A DNA stretch of 64,000 bases from Zygaena filipendulae (Eukaryota > Arthropoda > Insecta > Lepidoptera > Zygaenidae). The stretch's first letter is position 1; the number at the start of each line of letters is the position of its first letter. Below, in pieces: positions 35,911 through 46,774 of this stretch. Made by a program: the position numbers and the translations under genes. The notes below the pieces were generated by a model. The model had not been told where the DNA came from. It was given only the letters and a program-made list of their open reading frames with translations, and did not search any database. The stretch lies in the NCBI GenBank assembly GCA_907165275.2, contig OU015669.1, forward strand, positions 4,300,501-4,364,500, written 5' to 3'.

Positions 35911-36308
35911 GGGCGTCCATTAATCACGTGATGTTTTTTAGCAACTTTTTAATCCCCTCCCTGGTCCTAGTGATATGTGGTGAGGTTTTAGACTAAACCC
36001 TCCCCTCCCCCCACTCCACCCCCATATCCAAAATCACGTGTATTTTTTTGTATACAAAGTATATTGACTGGCATAAAAATAATAAAGGAACACATTTTTA
36101 CATGTAAAAAAAAAAAATTTCATAAATATAATATTTAATGGACATTGTCCTCGGCCACGGATTAGCAAAAAATAAATACACGTGATATCTCTCTCATTAT
36201 ATCCCCCCCTCCCCCCCCCCCCCTCCTTGTGATATTTCGTGATTTTTCCGGACTCCGGCTCAAAGGGGGGGGGGGGGGGCTTTCGAGCCTCTCATGATTA
36301 ATGGACGA
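35911..36308. mobile_element. MITE with CGTCCATTAATCA ends and opposed C and G runs
   Basis: Left GGGCGTCCATTAATCACGTG and right (reversed) AATCGTCCATTAATCATGAG. Long C runs (36205-36230) face a run of about 16 G (36265-36279), giving hairpin or quadruplex potential. Confidence 0.65.
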
Positions 36309-36574
36309 TTGGATTTTCCTTGTACTTGGTACTTGTCAGAAGTATCTAAGTAGGTGTTCGATTCTGACTTGCACTTAGCCGGATTTTTTTCTTCTTCTCC
36401 GAAGATTTAATTCTTACTTGAATTAAATCTTCGGAGCATTTGACGCATCTTGCATGCATGCTAAACTATGCGATGAAACTAATTATTATTCTAACATCCT
36501 ATAAAACGAGTTTATACTCCCTTTATACTCCCTATACTTGGGTTTGAAACGCACCTAAGTACAAACCAAGATTT

Positions 36575-36710
36575 CCCGCTCCACATTCTCGCGAGAACCT
36601 TTGCGAGAACGCGAGAAAACCACGAGAACGTGAATGTGGAACCGATGCAATGTTCTTCGCCGTGTCTCATGGTTTTCTCTCGCAAGATTCTCGCGAGAAT
36701 GTAGAGCGGG
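36575..36710. mobile_element. 136-bp MITE with CTCGCGAG ends
   Basis: Inverted 23-bp ends CCCGCTCCACATTCTCGCG and CCCGCTCTACATTCTCGCG. The interior repeats GCGAGAAC motifs. Confidence 0.75.
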
Positions 36711-36845
36711 CTTTAGACTGATAATTTCCTTGATAGCTCACTAAGATCGTAAAATTCAGATCCAACGCTGTAAAAGCTATCTCTTGTCACATGCTCCAAG
36801 TTCCACTGTTATTTGCGAAATTCGTTAGATAATACCATCGTTACT

Positions 36846-37011
36846 AGTACGCGAAAGTGAGTTTGTTTGTTTATTTGTGTGTTACGCTTTCACGCTTTAA
36901 CGGCCCAACTGATCATCATGAAACGTTGTATACATGTTATGATAGATTCTTTCGCAGCATTCCCGCGGGATATCCCAAATTAACGCGGGTGAAACCGCGG
37001 GGAACAGCTGG
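36846..37011 (+). mobile_element. Helitron copy, plus orientation
   Basis: GCGAAAGTGAGTTTGTTTGT near the start and GCGGGTGAAACCGCGGGGAA at the end; the terminal CTAG has mutated to CTGG. Confidence 0.6.
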
Positions 37012-38289
37012 TATTCTAAAAATGCTGAAATAGCGTTCTCTCACACTTCGATATGAATTATCTAATAAAATAATCTGTTAATACATATTATTTACACTCT
37101 GCAAAAGTGATTGAGAAAATTCGAAATCTTTAACTAACTTGCATAACTAGCACCTACCCTTACTGTGAGGGGTGAATGGTATGAAACTATGGATTTCCGT
37201 CCACAATTGAAGCACAAATCGATGTGTGCGTGAAACCTCGTGAAATTACTTTTGCGACACGCACACAAGAGCACGTCGTACGCACGTCTTTTTAGACTGA
37301 CCTAAAAAGTTGAAAGATATTCACTTTGCTCGCCCGCTCTGTCGTTCAATGCCTATTAGCTAATACTATGGCTTATAAATTAAATTTATCGCAGATTTCA
37401 GATATTAATACGCCGTTCATTCAAAGAAGAACATCAGCTAGAAACGTTGATGACATTTCTTTTGTATATGGTTCCAAATTTAAAAAGGAAAAAGGAAACC
37501 TTATACCTCACTTTGTTGTCTGTGTGTGTCTGTCAAGACAAGGGAATCAAAACCAGCCCATCGACACTGCCTTGAAGCAAAAGTTACTATAGATCTATGC
37601 AATAACTTCCTTACCAACTTTGGAATACCTAACTAAATCCCCCTGACCGCGTCTTACATTGGTACGGTTAAGGTTGGCACAAAAAGCTTTCATAGATTTC
37701 AACGATTAGTATGAAAGTGTCGACTCTCAAAACGTAGTGATTATTTGCTTAGCGAATAAAACCTATAGGATACTTCGCGTTGATCTATATAATCATGGTA
37801 TTTTCAGGAAGCACACGTAAAAGGAAAATCCGAAAACAGTAAATTTGTAGTTAATACATCACAAATATTTTCTTTTTTCTTCACTTTCGAGACTCAACTC
37901 GAATCGATGAAGAAACTATTTAAATACCTACCTATAAGGTTGTACGGAACCCTCGATGCGAATTCGACTCGCACTTAGCCGCGCGTTTGTTATTTATTTT
38001 AGTGACTTGTTGAGTGATCATGCGATTATAATGACGTGCTTGTCTATATGTAAGATTGTTTATCTCAAACTTACCTAATGCATGAAAATCTAAGGTAAAC
38101 ACAGTAAACATGTTCCTTTATCGGACCATTTCATTTTCCTACGTGACTAAATAATTGTGAAGTCTGCGAAGTGTAAAGTGTTATTTAGGTGGGGAGTCAC
38201 CTTCGTGCCTCGTCTATGGCTGACGGTAAACAAACAATGTTATCAACTTACTACGCATCGTTGAAGGTGAAATATTTATATGTCAACAA
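37012..38289. other. AT-rich intergenic DNA
   Basis: Nothing recognised. The 88-codon ORF at 37326 has no splice context and no family resemblance. Confidence 0.4.
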
Positions 38290-38830
38290 TAGCTGTGCCC
38301 CGCAATTTCACCCGCGGTGATTACGGAGGTCCCGCTGGAATTCCGGGATAACCAAACCCAAGTTTTATGGGTTCAAAAAAACGACGAAACGCTTCGAGAA
38401 AAGGTAGGTAGTGCTTTAGCGCTTCGCTTGGCTCGTCTTGGCGGGGGCACCCGGGATCTCAGATATACACACACACACACACACACACAAGTCCACCACG
38501 CGATAACACAAATTCACAATAAAGTATTTATACCTAAACACACATTCCCTAACATACACTTATACATTTAATTATACTCTGTTATAGTGATATAAGTATA
38601 ACCATGCTTATAAACTTTTCTCCTTATTTTTTAATTTATCTGCCTGGATTTAAGTTTGGTCCGAAGATGGGGGCCGGAATCCTGTAACACGGGGTTTCCT
38701 AGTACGGATTCCGTTCTCTCACTTTGGCTTAGCTACATGTTTCATATTGTTTGTGTCCTCAAATCTAGTTATTGCTGTAGTGTATAAGTCACTGTGATTG
38801 GAAATAAATGGTTTATTATTATTATTATAC
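38290..38830 (+). mobile_element. Helitron scrap followed by a LINE-like 3' tail
   Basis: 38290-38352 is a Helitron head without its end. From 38355 a retroelement tail runs through AACCCAAGTTTTATGGGTTC, a 24-base AC repeat, GATGGGGGCCGGAATCCTG and a final TTATTATTATTAT. Confidence 0.5.
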
Positions 38831-38927
38831 CTATGTACTTTTGCCCGGATTTCTCTTCGGCCGTCATCGAAACCTGCCCCTTAGCCAAGTTGAGAAATAA
38901 TAATCGTTGTCGCTAGAGACAATGGAC

Positions 38928-39242
38928 ATGTTGACTAATTTTTATTTTTTAGTGCGTCTTGTAGATTATTAAAAAATATTGGACACGTATTTTTTCTTTT
39001 TTTACGTAACCAAAAAATAACGGCGATATATTGAGTTGAAATTTCGCGTGACGTCACTATTCTGACAGTTTGTATGGCGGTTTTGCGGTTAGTGACGTCA
39101 CGACCTCCTCATCCTAAACTTTAATGCGCTTTATCTCTGTATATTTTAATTTATTTAAAAAAGCAAAAAATACGTGTCTATTGTTTTTTAATTTCTAACT
39201 GACGGACTAATTAGAATTTTGATTTTTAATAGTAGTCAACAT
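38928..39242. mobile_element. CRE-bearing MITE M2, copy 5
   Basis: Inverted copy with the clearest ends: ATGTTGACTA and TAGTCAACAT. TGACGTCA lies at 39049 and 39093. Confidence 0.78.
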
Positions 39243-39573
39243 CCCTATTAAGGAACGTATCGTCATGTCATGTGGTTACGAGAAACTGGACATTTGATTG
39301 ATCACGTGACGATAAGTTATTTAGTTTTCTATTAGCGATAAAGATTACAGATTGACATCTTGGCTAAGGACGCAGGTTTTGGTAACTAGCTTCGAAGGCG
39401 GATTTTTTAAATGCACGAAGACTTCAACATGTCCTTATGTTAAAATATATTCCTGTCAGTTGTCTATTATTGCTCAAGCTCTCTTTACTTTCGACCCTGC
39501 AGGTGGTGCCGTGTAAAATACCTATAATATATTTACAGTATAATATATTTTATGCACTTGAAAATATTAAATA

Positions 39574-39772
39574 CTACCTGTTCTCCGCGGACCCGCGTTA
39601 ATTTCAGATTTCCCGTGGGAATTTCGGATTACAATATAGCCTATGTTACTCAGGGATAATGTAGCTTTCTAATGGTGAAAGAATTTTTGAAATCGGTCGA
39701 GCAGTTTTTGAGTTAAATCGTAACAAACAAACAAACAAAAAATCAAATCGTTCTCTTTATAATATTAGTAGG
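39574..39772 (-). mobile_element. Helitron copy
   Basis: CTACCTGTTCTCCGCGGACC head, ATAATATTAGTAGG tail and an AACAAACAAACAAAC tract. Flanks 39243-39573 and 39773-40265 show nothing else. Confidence 0.6.
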
Positions 39773-40265
39773 TATAGAAAAAAGACATTATTCTTAATAT
39801 CATTTGAGAAAATTAAGTTCTGAATAACCGAACATTTTCCATTTTTATGGCATACCTATACCTCGGGTCATGAATCACATTTTAATAGTTGTGTAGGTAC
39901 GAGTATAAATGTCGAATGTCATACGAGATGCGGATACAAGATTCGGGGCAGCGCGATGGTCATAATTTTTTTACGATACGCAATATTCTATATGTGTATA
40001 TTAAACGTCGCTTTATAATTCACCAATTTTTTGCAGCTACGAAATATTGTTATGTTATTGCCAAAATTCTTATTCGCAGTAAAGAATAAATTCGCAATGT
40101 TATTATGTCTTGTGTGTTGTTTTTATTTGCTATTACCTTTTTGCGCGACTTAGGGTCATGTTGTGTCTAGTTTTTGCTCACGGTTTTACTCATAGAGTTT
40201 TGTAATAGTTTATGAGCTCGTTTCTTGAAAGAAAAAATATTTAACAGGTGTAGGTAGATAAATAC

Positions 40266-40430
40266 GAATGAGAGATTGTTTGTTCGTTCACGCCTTAAAT
40301 ACCAACTCAACCAATCATCATAAAATTATGCATAGGTGCACTTAAGGTTACAGAATATAGGGTACTTTTATACTGTAATACCCGCGGGAACTCCGAAATT
40401 ATCGCGGTTGAAATTTCCGGGAACAGCTAG
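40266..40430 (+). mobile_element. Helitron copy, plus orientation
   Basis: TTCACGCCTTAAATACC body and CCGGGAACAGCTAG end then T. Confidence 0.6.
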
Positions 40431-40522
40431 TTGTATAAACTAGTGGGAAAGTAAGAGGTTTCAATTTGTTTATCTAACTCTTGTTTACAGTAGGTAAACA
40501 AATTAAAACGTTTTATACTTAA

Positions 40523-41115
40523 CTAGCTGTGCCCCGCGGTTTCACCCGCATTAATTTCAGAGTTCCCGCGGGGATTTCGGGATAAAAAGTATCCCATGTG
40601 TAATGTTAATCTGATTTATAAGCTATATTATTGTAAAGTTTCATTTAAATCCATTCAGTAGTTTTTGCGTGAAAGAGTAACAAATATCCATCCATCCATA
40701 CATTCTTACAAACTTTCGCGTTCATAATATTAAGTAGGATTATGTAGTATGTACATAGAAAACCACCTAGGAACGGGTTGTTTCAGAGCCCGTGAGCGGT
40801 TTAACTTACTCTACAAAAAGACAAGTACCTCTTATATTGTACAACGACGAACGTTATTGCTATAGTACCAGTTGTAGAAAACTGTATTTATGTCCCTATT
40901 ATTATTATCATAACACTAGCTGTGCCCCACGGTTTCACCCACGGTAATTTCGGAGTTTCCGCGGGAATTCCGGAATTAAAAGTACCCTATGACCTTCTCT
41001 GTACCCCTGACAAAGTGCATGCCAAATTTCATCCAAATCCACTTAGCCGTTTTTGCGTGATTGAGCAACAAACATCCAAACATCCACACTTTCACATTTA
41101 TAATATTAAGTAGGA
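40523..41115 (-). mobile_element. Two complete Helitrons
   Basis: Copies 40523-40739 and 40916-41115, both from CTAGCTGTGCCCC to ATATTAAGTAGGA; the extra A in TTAAGTAGGA is shared by both and not by other copies, so they may be sister insertions. Confidence 0.7.
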
Positions 41116-42119
41116 TGACTAAGTTTCGTGTGTACATACGTGATAATATAAGGTTGTTCTCGTATTACGTCATCGTGATACGAACGTGGCTGTTTTAAAG
41201 TGAAATGGCGGCCAATATAGCGTTTAGGAATCTCTATTAGCCGGCGCTGGCTGTTAATGGCCACTTTGCTTTTAATATTGTGCCCACATTACGGCCGTAT
41301 TGCCTTCCAACGTTTATGGGTGTAGGTACCATGAAAATTATTATTACATAACATCTTCGTAGGAAATTAAAAATCTTGGCGGAATTAATTATTTCTACGT
41401 AATTACGAAGGTCGCGATATTACTCTACTTTTGGTTTTGTAATTTGAACTCTGTACGCCATTCTAGAAACAATTAATAGGTAGGTAAGTTGAAAATAATA
41501 TATTATACTATTACATATTTCTAATTAAATAGGAAACTATTATATATAATTGTTATACTAAGCAGTGTTCCCGAAAGAGTTCCGGATATTACACTAGCAA
41601 AACTGTGGGTTAATAGCCAGAATTTAAAAAATTGTTCGCTGTGAAATCATTGGCATTGGCGTATCTAGGTTTATTTTTCAGGGGGTGGGGGGGGGGGGGG
41701 GGGAGGGCGGCCCTTGACATGTTATGGCCGATGCAAAATTCTGTAGGTGGTACTAACAACACAAGCGTCATTGAAAAATAAATAATAATACTCGGGGGGT
41801 CGCGGGTGCAAACTTTTAAATATTAAATCTATTTTGAAGAGTCTCCTGAAGTTAGTTTATAGAATTTCGAATCAGTAGCCCAACATCCTGGGGTGGGCAC
41901 TAGACCATCCTGGGGTGGGCACGGCCCACCCGACTCTCCCCCTATATACACCTATGTGTGAAACATTTTTCCAGTGAATTTCTTGGTCCTTCGAGCTGGC
42001 ACTATCCGTTGATAGTTGTTTTTTAACTAAATAAATAATACAAAATATTTTTTTTTTCTTTTATAATGTAGGTACATACGCAAAAACTAAGAAATGGTTC
42101 TTTGAAACTTATAGGTATG
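41116..42119. other. Intergenic DNA with a poly-G tract
   Basis: A run of about 20 G interrupted once lies at 41683-41704. CATCCTGGGGTGGGCAC is duplicated at 41886-41921. No gene. Confidence 0.5.
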
Positions 42120-42413
42120 TCTACAGACGTGAGCGTGCCAGACACGTTTTGTGGCAGGCAAAATAATCGTATGCGTATATCAATGTATTTATATCTATCG
42201 TAAGACGGCCGCGCAGATAGCGACAGACACGGACCGTGCCCGGCTAGTATTCGCGGAAAGAATATTTTGTCTCCCGGTTCATTTCTGTACGTGACTGCAT
42301 GAGGTCACATGTCGAGCAATGTGAATACTGAATAATAGGTTGGTTTCTGCCCACCTTTCTGCACTGGCACGTGTCTGGCACGGAACATGTCTGGCACGCT
42401 CAATGTCTGTAGA
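42120..42413. mobile_element. MITE with TCTACAGAC ends and GTGCCAGACA repeats
   Basis: Left CTACAGACGTGAGCGTGCCA, right (reversed) CTACAGACATTGAGCGTGCC. The right side has a second GTGCCAGACA copy. Confidence 0.7.
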
Positions 42414-43311
42414 TATAAACGGACGTTTAAACGGATAAGAATTAAGATGAAAGCCAGTACGGAAGCACCGTGAATTCTTTAGGTATTTGAGCTCTACTTT
42501 TTTTAACCGCCTTTTTAAATGATGAAACGCATATCTCATAGTTTTTGACGAGTTATTTGACATTCCGAAATGCGAAAGAAACCATAGAATGAACGACCAA
42601 GTCTGTAATAAGAAAATCGGTAAACAATGGCCTTACCTACTCCTTTGCGCTTAGTTTTATGTCTTCTCACATTATGTGATCGTATAAACAAACTGCTCCC
42701 TATTCGATAAATCTTTATTAGTCCCCAATAGACTTACTGAAACTATTGTACAATATACCCGGGTGAATTAACTTGTGTGTTCAGTTTCTCCACACGTTTT
42801 TGTGTTCATTTCTTTGTACCTACGCAACTCCAAAGTAGCCGAATTTACTTCTTATAACATCAATATCAACAAAATATTTTGATTATGATGAATCAATGAT
42901 TGGCATTGGTTCTAAAATTACGTCTTATTTTCTTAGTTTTAATTTGTAATGTTTTGTTGGTAATGAATACAATTTAATTTCTTAAATTGGTAATTCTACC
43001 TACCACATTGATATTTAGCATGTCATGCAATGACATTTGGATTTTTACTATGTCTGCAAATAAACGATTTATTATTATTATTTATTATTATAAGCTAATT
43101 AGCAATGAAAGTCCCGTCAAAATCGGTGCAACCGTTTCGGAGATTCACCCGCCGAATTCCCTCAGGTAGGTACTTGAAATTTATTTCATAAGAACCTTTT
43201 TCTTACAATAACAACCACAACAACAAAAAACAAATTAGCGAAATTGGTCCAGCTGGTCTCGCGTGATGCCGTGACTAAGGAAAATAGGGATGTATTTTTG
43301 TATATTTATAT
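42414..43311. other. AT-rich intergenic DNA
   Basis: Nothing recognised apart from ATTATTATT runs at 43070-43090. Confidence 0.4.
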
Positions 43312-43315
43312 ATAC

Positions 43316-43850
43316 TAGCTGTCCCGCGCGGTTTCACTCGCGATGAGTACCCGCGGAATTATTACATACAAACTTTGCAACCCCTTTTCATCCCCTTAGG
43401 CATTGAATTTTAAAAAATCCTCTCTTATCGGATGTCCGCGTCATACAAAGAACACACCCAAGTTTCAGCCAGCGGTTTAGGCTGTACGTTGATCCATCAG
43501 TCATTCAGGACAAAGCATTTTATAGGTATAGATAGATACAATTCATTCACTACAGAGACCGTGAGTTTTAAACCGGCGGTCACATTGAATACAGCTGCTG
43601 TATAGGTTTACGAAAAACTTACTTACGTATTTTACGAGCGCCGCAGAAAACAATTTTTCCCGTGCCTATAATATTTGTACATTTCAATAACTTTGATTAA
43701 AGTGGCTTACGATTTATTATCTACGGTTATATTATACCTAATGGCTACTACGCTTTTTATGTAATGACTAGCCCACAGTTTCCCACAGTTTCACTAGCGT
43801 TAATTTTGAAGTTCCCGCGGAAATTCCAGAATAAAAGTACTGTAAGATGA
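43316..43850 (-). mobile_element. Degraded Helitron fragments
   Basis: CTAGCTGTCCCGCGCGG at 43316 and a second scrap (AGTTTCACTAGCGTTAATTT) at 43787. Bodies are much diverged. Confidence 0.45.
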
Positions 43851-44806
43851 GTGTGGGTAAGACGAAAAACGGGGTAACATAAAAAGTCGTCCATAATTCC
43901 AGATATAGTATAGTTTTTGCAGAGCTGACGAAATTGGTAAAATGCCTATTTTTTTTTTTTTTTATTTATTCAAAACAAGATAGCTTTACAGTTTGTTACG
44001 TTCCCCACCTCCGTCAGCAGTTGTCGGTAAATGAGAGGTTTTGTGAAAAATGCAAATAACCTGAGCTGTGACGCAAACGACTAGAGTGTTTTAAAGTTAC
44101 CCCGTGTCCTGTAACTCTACTTACAGGGTAGGTACGAGTGTCTTATTGGAATATCTACTTATTATCTTTAATTCTTAGATGTGGTATTGCACCTAAATAT
44201 GACTTTTTTCTGTATTTTAGAATTTATTACAACTTTCTGTCTTTCCCCATCAATATTTGAAGGGGCAAGATAAACATATAAAAGTTTAGATCTTACCCCG
44301 TTTTCAAAACTCATACTGATGGGCAGTTGTTCTGAAACTATAACTGGTAAGTAGTTTTTGTATCGTAACTTTTTGTGTAAAGTTTAAATGAATTAATGTT
44401 GCGCATAAGCGATTACATACCGTCTTTGAAAATTCACATAGAATAACATTATTTTCTTGTATCAGTGATCTTAAAAACATGTCAGCGGCACAGTTACTTT
44501 TTCATTTTTTTATGTACCTACTACCAAATTGCATTTTGATATTTGACAATTCAAAGTTATCTTGCCATATAACTATGCCCGGAAATCTTTACGTTCAATC
44601 TCATACACTTATGACGATGTGGCTAAAGCCTTAGAGACAGTCCAAAAGAAGAAACATTATAAAATACAACAATCGAAAAGTAAAACAAACAAAATTTGAT
44701 ACGGTAATATATACTCATTCAGATATCAGATCGTGAAAGATGTTAGAACACGCAGAAGATATTATTTTAATGCTACAAAAACCCACGCACAACCCATAAT
44801 TTCTCA

Positions 44807-44883
44807 TCAAGTTTGAAGTTGATCACAAAAATCGAGTTTGAAGTTAATCTCAAAAATCAAGTTTGAAGTTGGTCTCAAAAACT
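44807..44883 (+). repeat. Three tandem 30-bp units
   Basis: AAGTTTGAAGTTG(A/G)T.. with CACAAAAATCG/CTCAAAAATCA endings occurs three times in a row. The rest of 44041-46237 is AT-rich and would include the 3' UTR of gene 2. Confidence 0.8.
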
Positions 44884-46237
44884 ACAATAACTGTTCAGTA
44901 AGATATTTGATGTTATTTGAATGTTTTAGAAATGAAAGTCAATATAATTTGTAATTACGTTTATTTCGTATAATTAAAAATCTGTAATACAACAAATAGT
45001 GTAACACTATTATAATAAACATGAAAATAATTTACGTAATATATATTATGTAGGTATTCTTATCAAATAAAATAAATCAACATCAACTTCACAGCTTCAT
45101 AAAAATTAGTTGTACTTCAATATCAAATAGTATCACAATAAAACATCTAGGGTTACACCAGATATAGTATCTTAATTTACTTTGGTATCCTATATAGTGA
45201 TAAACAATAACAATCTTTGAATACTTAAATAATTTAAACAGTTAATAATAAGCACGAATGCAGTGGGAATGGTAAATATTTTTGAAAAAGTTACTAAAAG
45301 GGAATGGATGCATTTTCTAAAACCTATGCTATATAATCAATCTATCAACGTAATTAGTGTGATATTGAAATCACTGGCTTTCTTTTTTTATTTTCTCGTG
45401 ATCGAGTGAAACAAACAATATTGTTAAATAAAAAATATAAGTACGTATAATATGTAAGTCATTAAAACTTGCGGGACTAAAATTTCAGCTAATTCAATGT
45501 AACACGAAAAAAATGCTCGTGATTTAAATTCTGTAAATATTACTCTTATGTATTATGTATTTAGCTACGTACACCTATATTCGTAATATAAAAAGTAACT
45601 AAGTTGGTAGGTACATACTTTTTAATTTTTATCATAAAATATCATGTCGAATGTAAATAATATTATAATAAAAAGGTAAAGAAGTATAAAAGGTCAGTAA
45701 AAACACTACAGGATCTAAATATAGTAGACAGGTATAGACAAGTGTATAATACAATTTATTCATCTATTTTCTACAATTCCATTAAATATTCTATTTACAC
45801 TTATTTGTTTTCTCACTACATCTTTCTGATAAATCGCTTTTGCAATTTTTATCAATTAAGTATTAAACTATATTTTATTTATTCTAACAAAATTATTTAA
45901 TCCCATTTTTATTAATACCTAAATCGAGGTTAAAATAAATATTTTGTAACTATATTTGCTTTGCAGTAAGAACTTAGAGGCTGCCTGGTTTTTATAACAA
46001 CTATAATATAGATAATAAATACTTGTAAGTATTTTTTCAATCTTATGACAGCGACTAGATTGTCTTGACTAGAATGTGCTTGGCACAAAACATAAATAAT
46101 ATATTTTCTTAGAGAATCGACATTCAACTAGTTTATCCTTAAGTATACATTGCAGGGTCTTTGTTTCATAATTAAACAATAAATAAAGTTTTGGACCGAA
46201 CAAAGTTATAAATTAGAGTTAAGACCGTAATCACATT

Positions 46238-46774
46238 TCAGTCTTCGTGTTTTAAAGGTTTCGGTCTAAACATTTTTTCATTACCCTCGTTGCCGATTAC
46301 AACGCAATTGTTGAATTTGTTCACGACATCCCTCACTTTGCCTTTGCTGATCACTAGATCCTTGTCGTAATTGGCCGTTACAGGGCCTCTTTCGCCGTTA
46401 CACATCGCTTTGTTTGTTTGCGCTATTGTAGCGAAGTTAGCGCTTTTCGATTTTCGAAACTCTTTAACGGCGATATCTATATTATTTATTAGGTCTTTGG
46501 CTACGAACGTTGCTATCTCTTGTTTGATCCGGTCCCTTTCGTTCGTCAGTTCGGTAGCTGGAAATTTTCCGGTTTCTTTCGTTCCGTTCGTTTTCTCCGG
46601 ACTGTGGGCATGTGTGAGCGAGTGGGCGGCCGGACTGTCCGGCCCCTGGAACGTGATGCTGGGGTTGCTCACGACGGTGTCTTCGTTGTGATTTAATTCA
46701 ACCGGTGCCAAATGATCACCATTGCTCGGTTTCTTTTCGCCTATCAGCCAATACGTTGTCATGCTGCCCTTACC
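46238..46774 (-). CDS. Gene 2, last exon: end of catalytic domain and C-terminal tail
   Basis: Acceptor ctgcgcag, then [15 protein letters not shown], the standard end of the receptor cyclase domain. About 165 more residues follow: a Ser/Pro/His-rich stretch, a charged likely helical section ([18 protein letters not shown]) and a basic end KPLKHED before TGA at 46240-46238. Long tails are known in some insect receptor cyclases. Confidence 0.93.
   Translation of the reverse strand, partial: GKGSMTTYWLIGEKKPSNGDHLAPVELNHNEDTVVSNPSITFQGPDSPAAHSLTHAHSPEKTNGTKETGKFPATELTNERDRIKQEIATFVAKDLINNIDIAVKEFRKSKSANFATIAQTNKAMCNGERGPVTANYDKDLVISKGKVRDVVNKFNNCVVIGNEGNEKMFRPKPLKHED

Noticed and set aside
37326..37592. 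88-codon ORF
   Set aside because: No splice sites, no domain and AT-rich codon use like the surrounding DNA.
46371..46691. 106-codon ORF, + strand
   Set aside because: It is antisense to the last coding exon of the guanylate cyclase, where the minus frame is clearly conserved.
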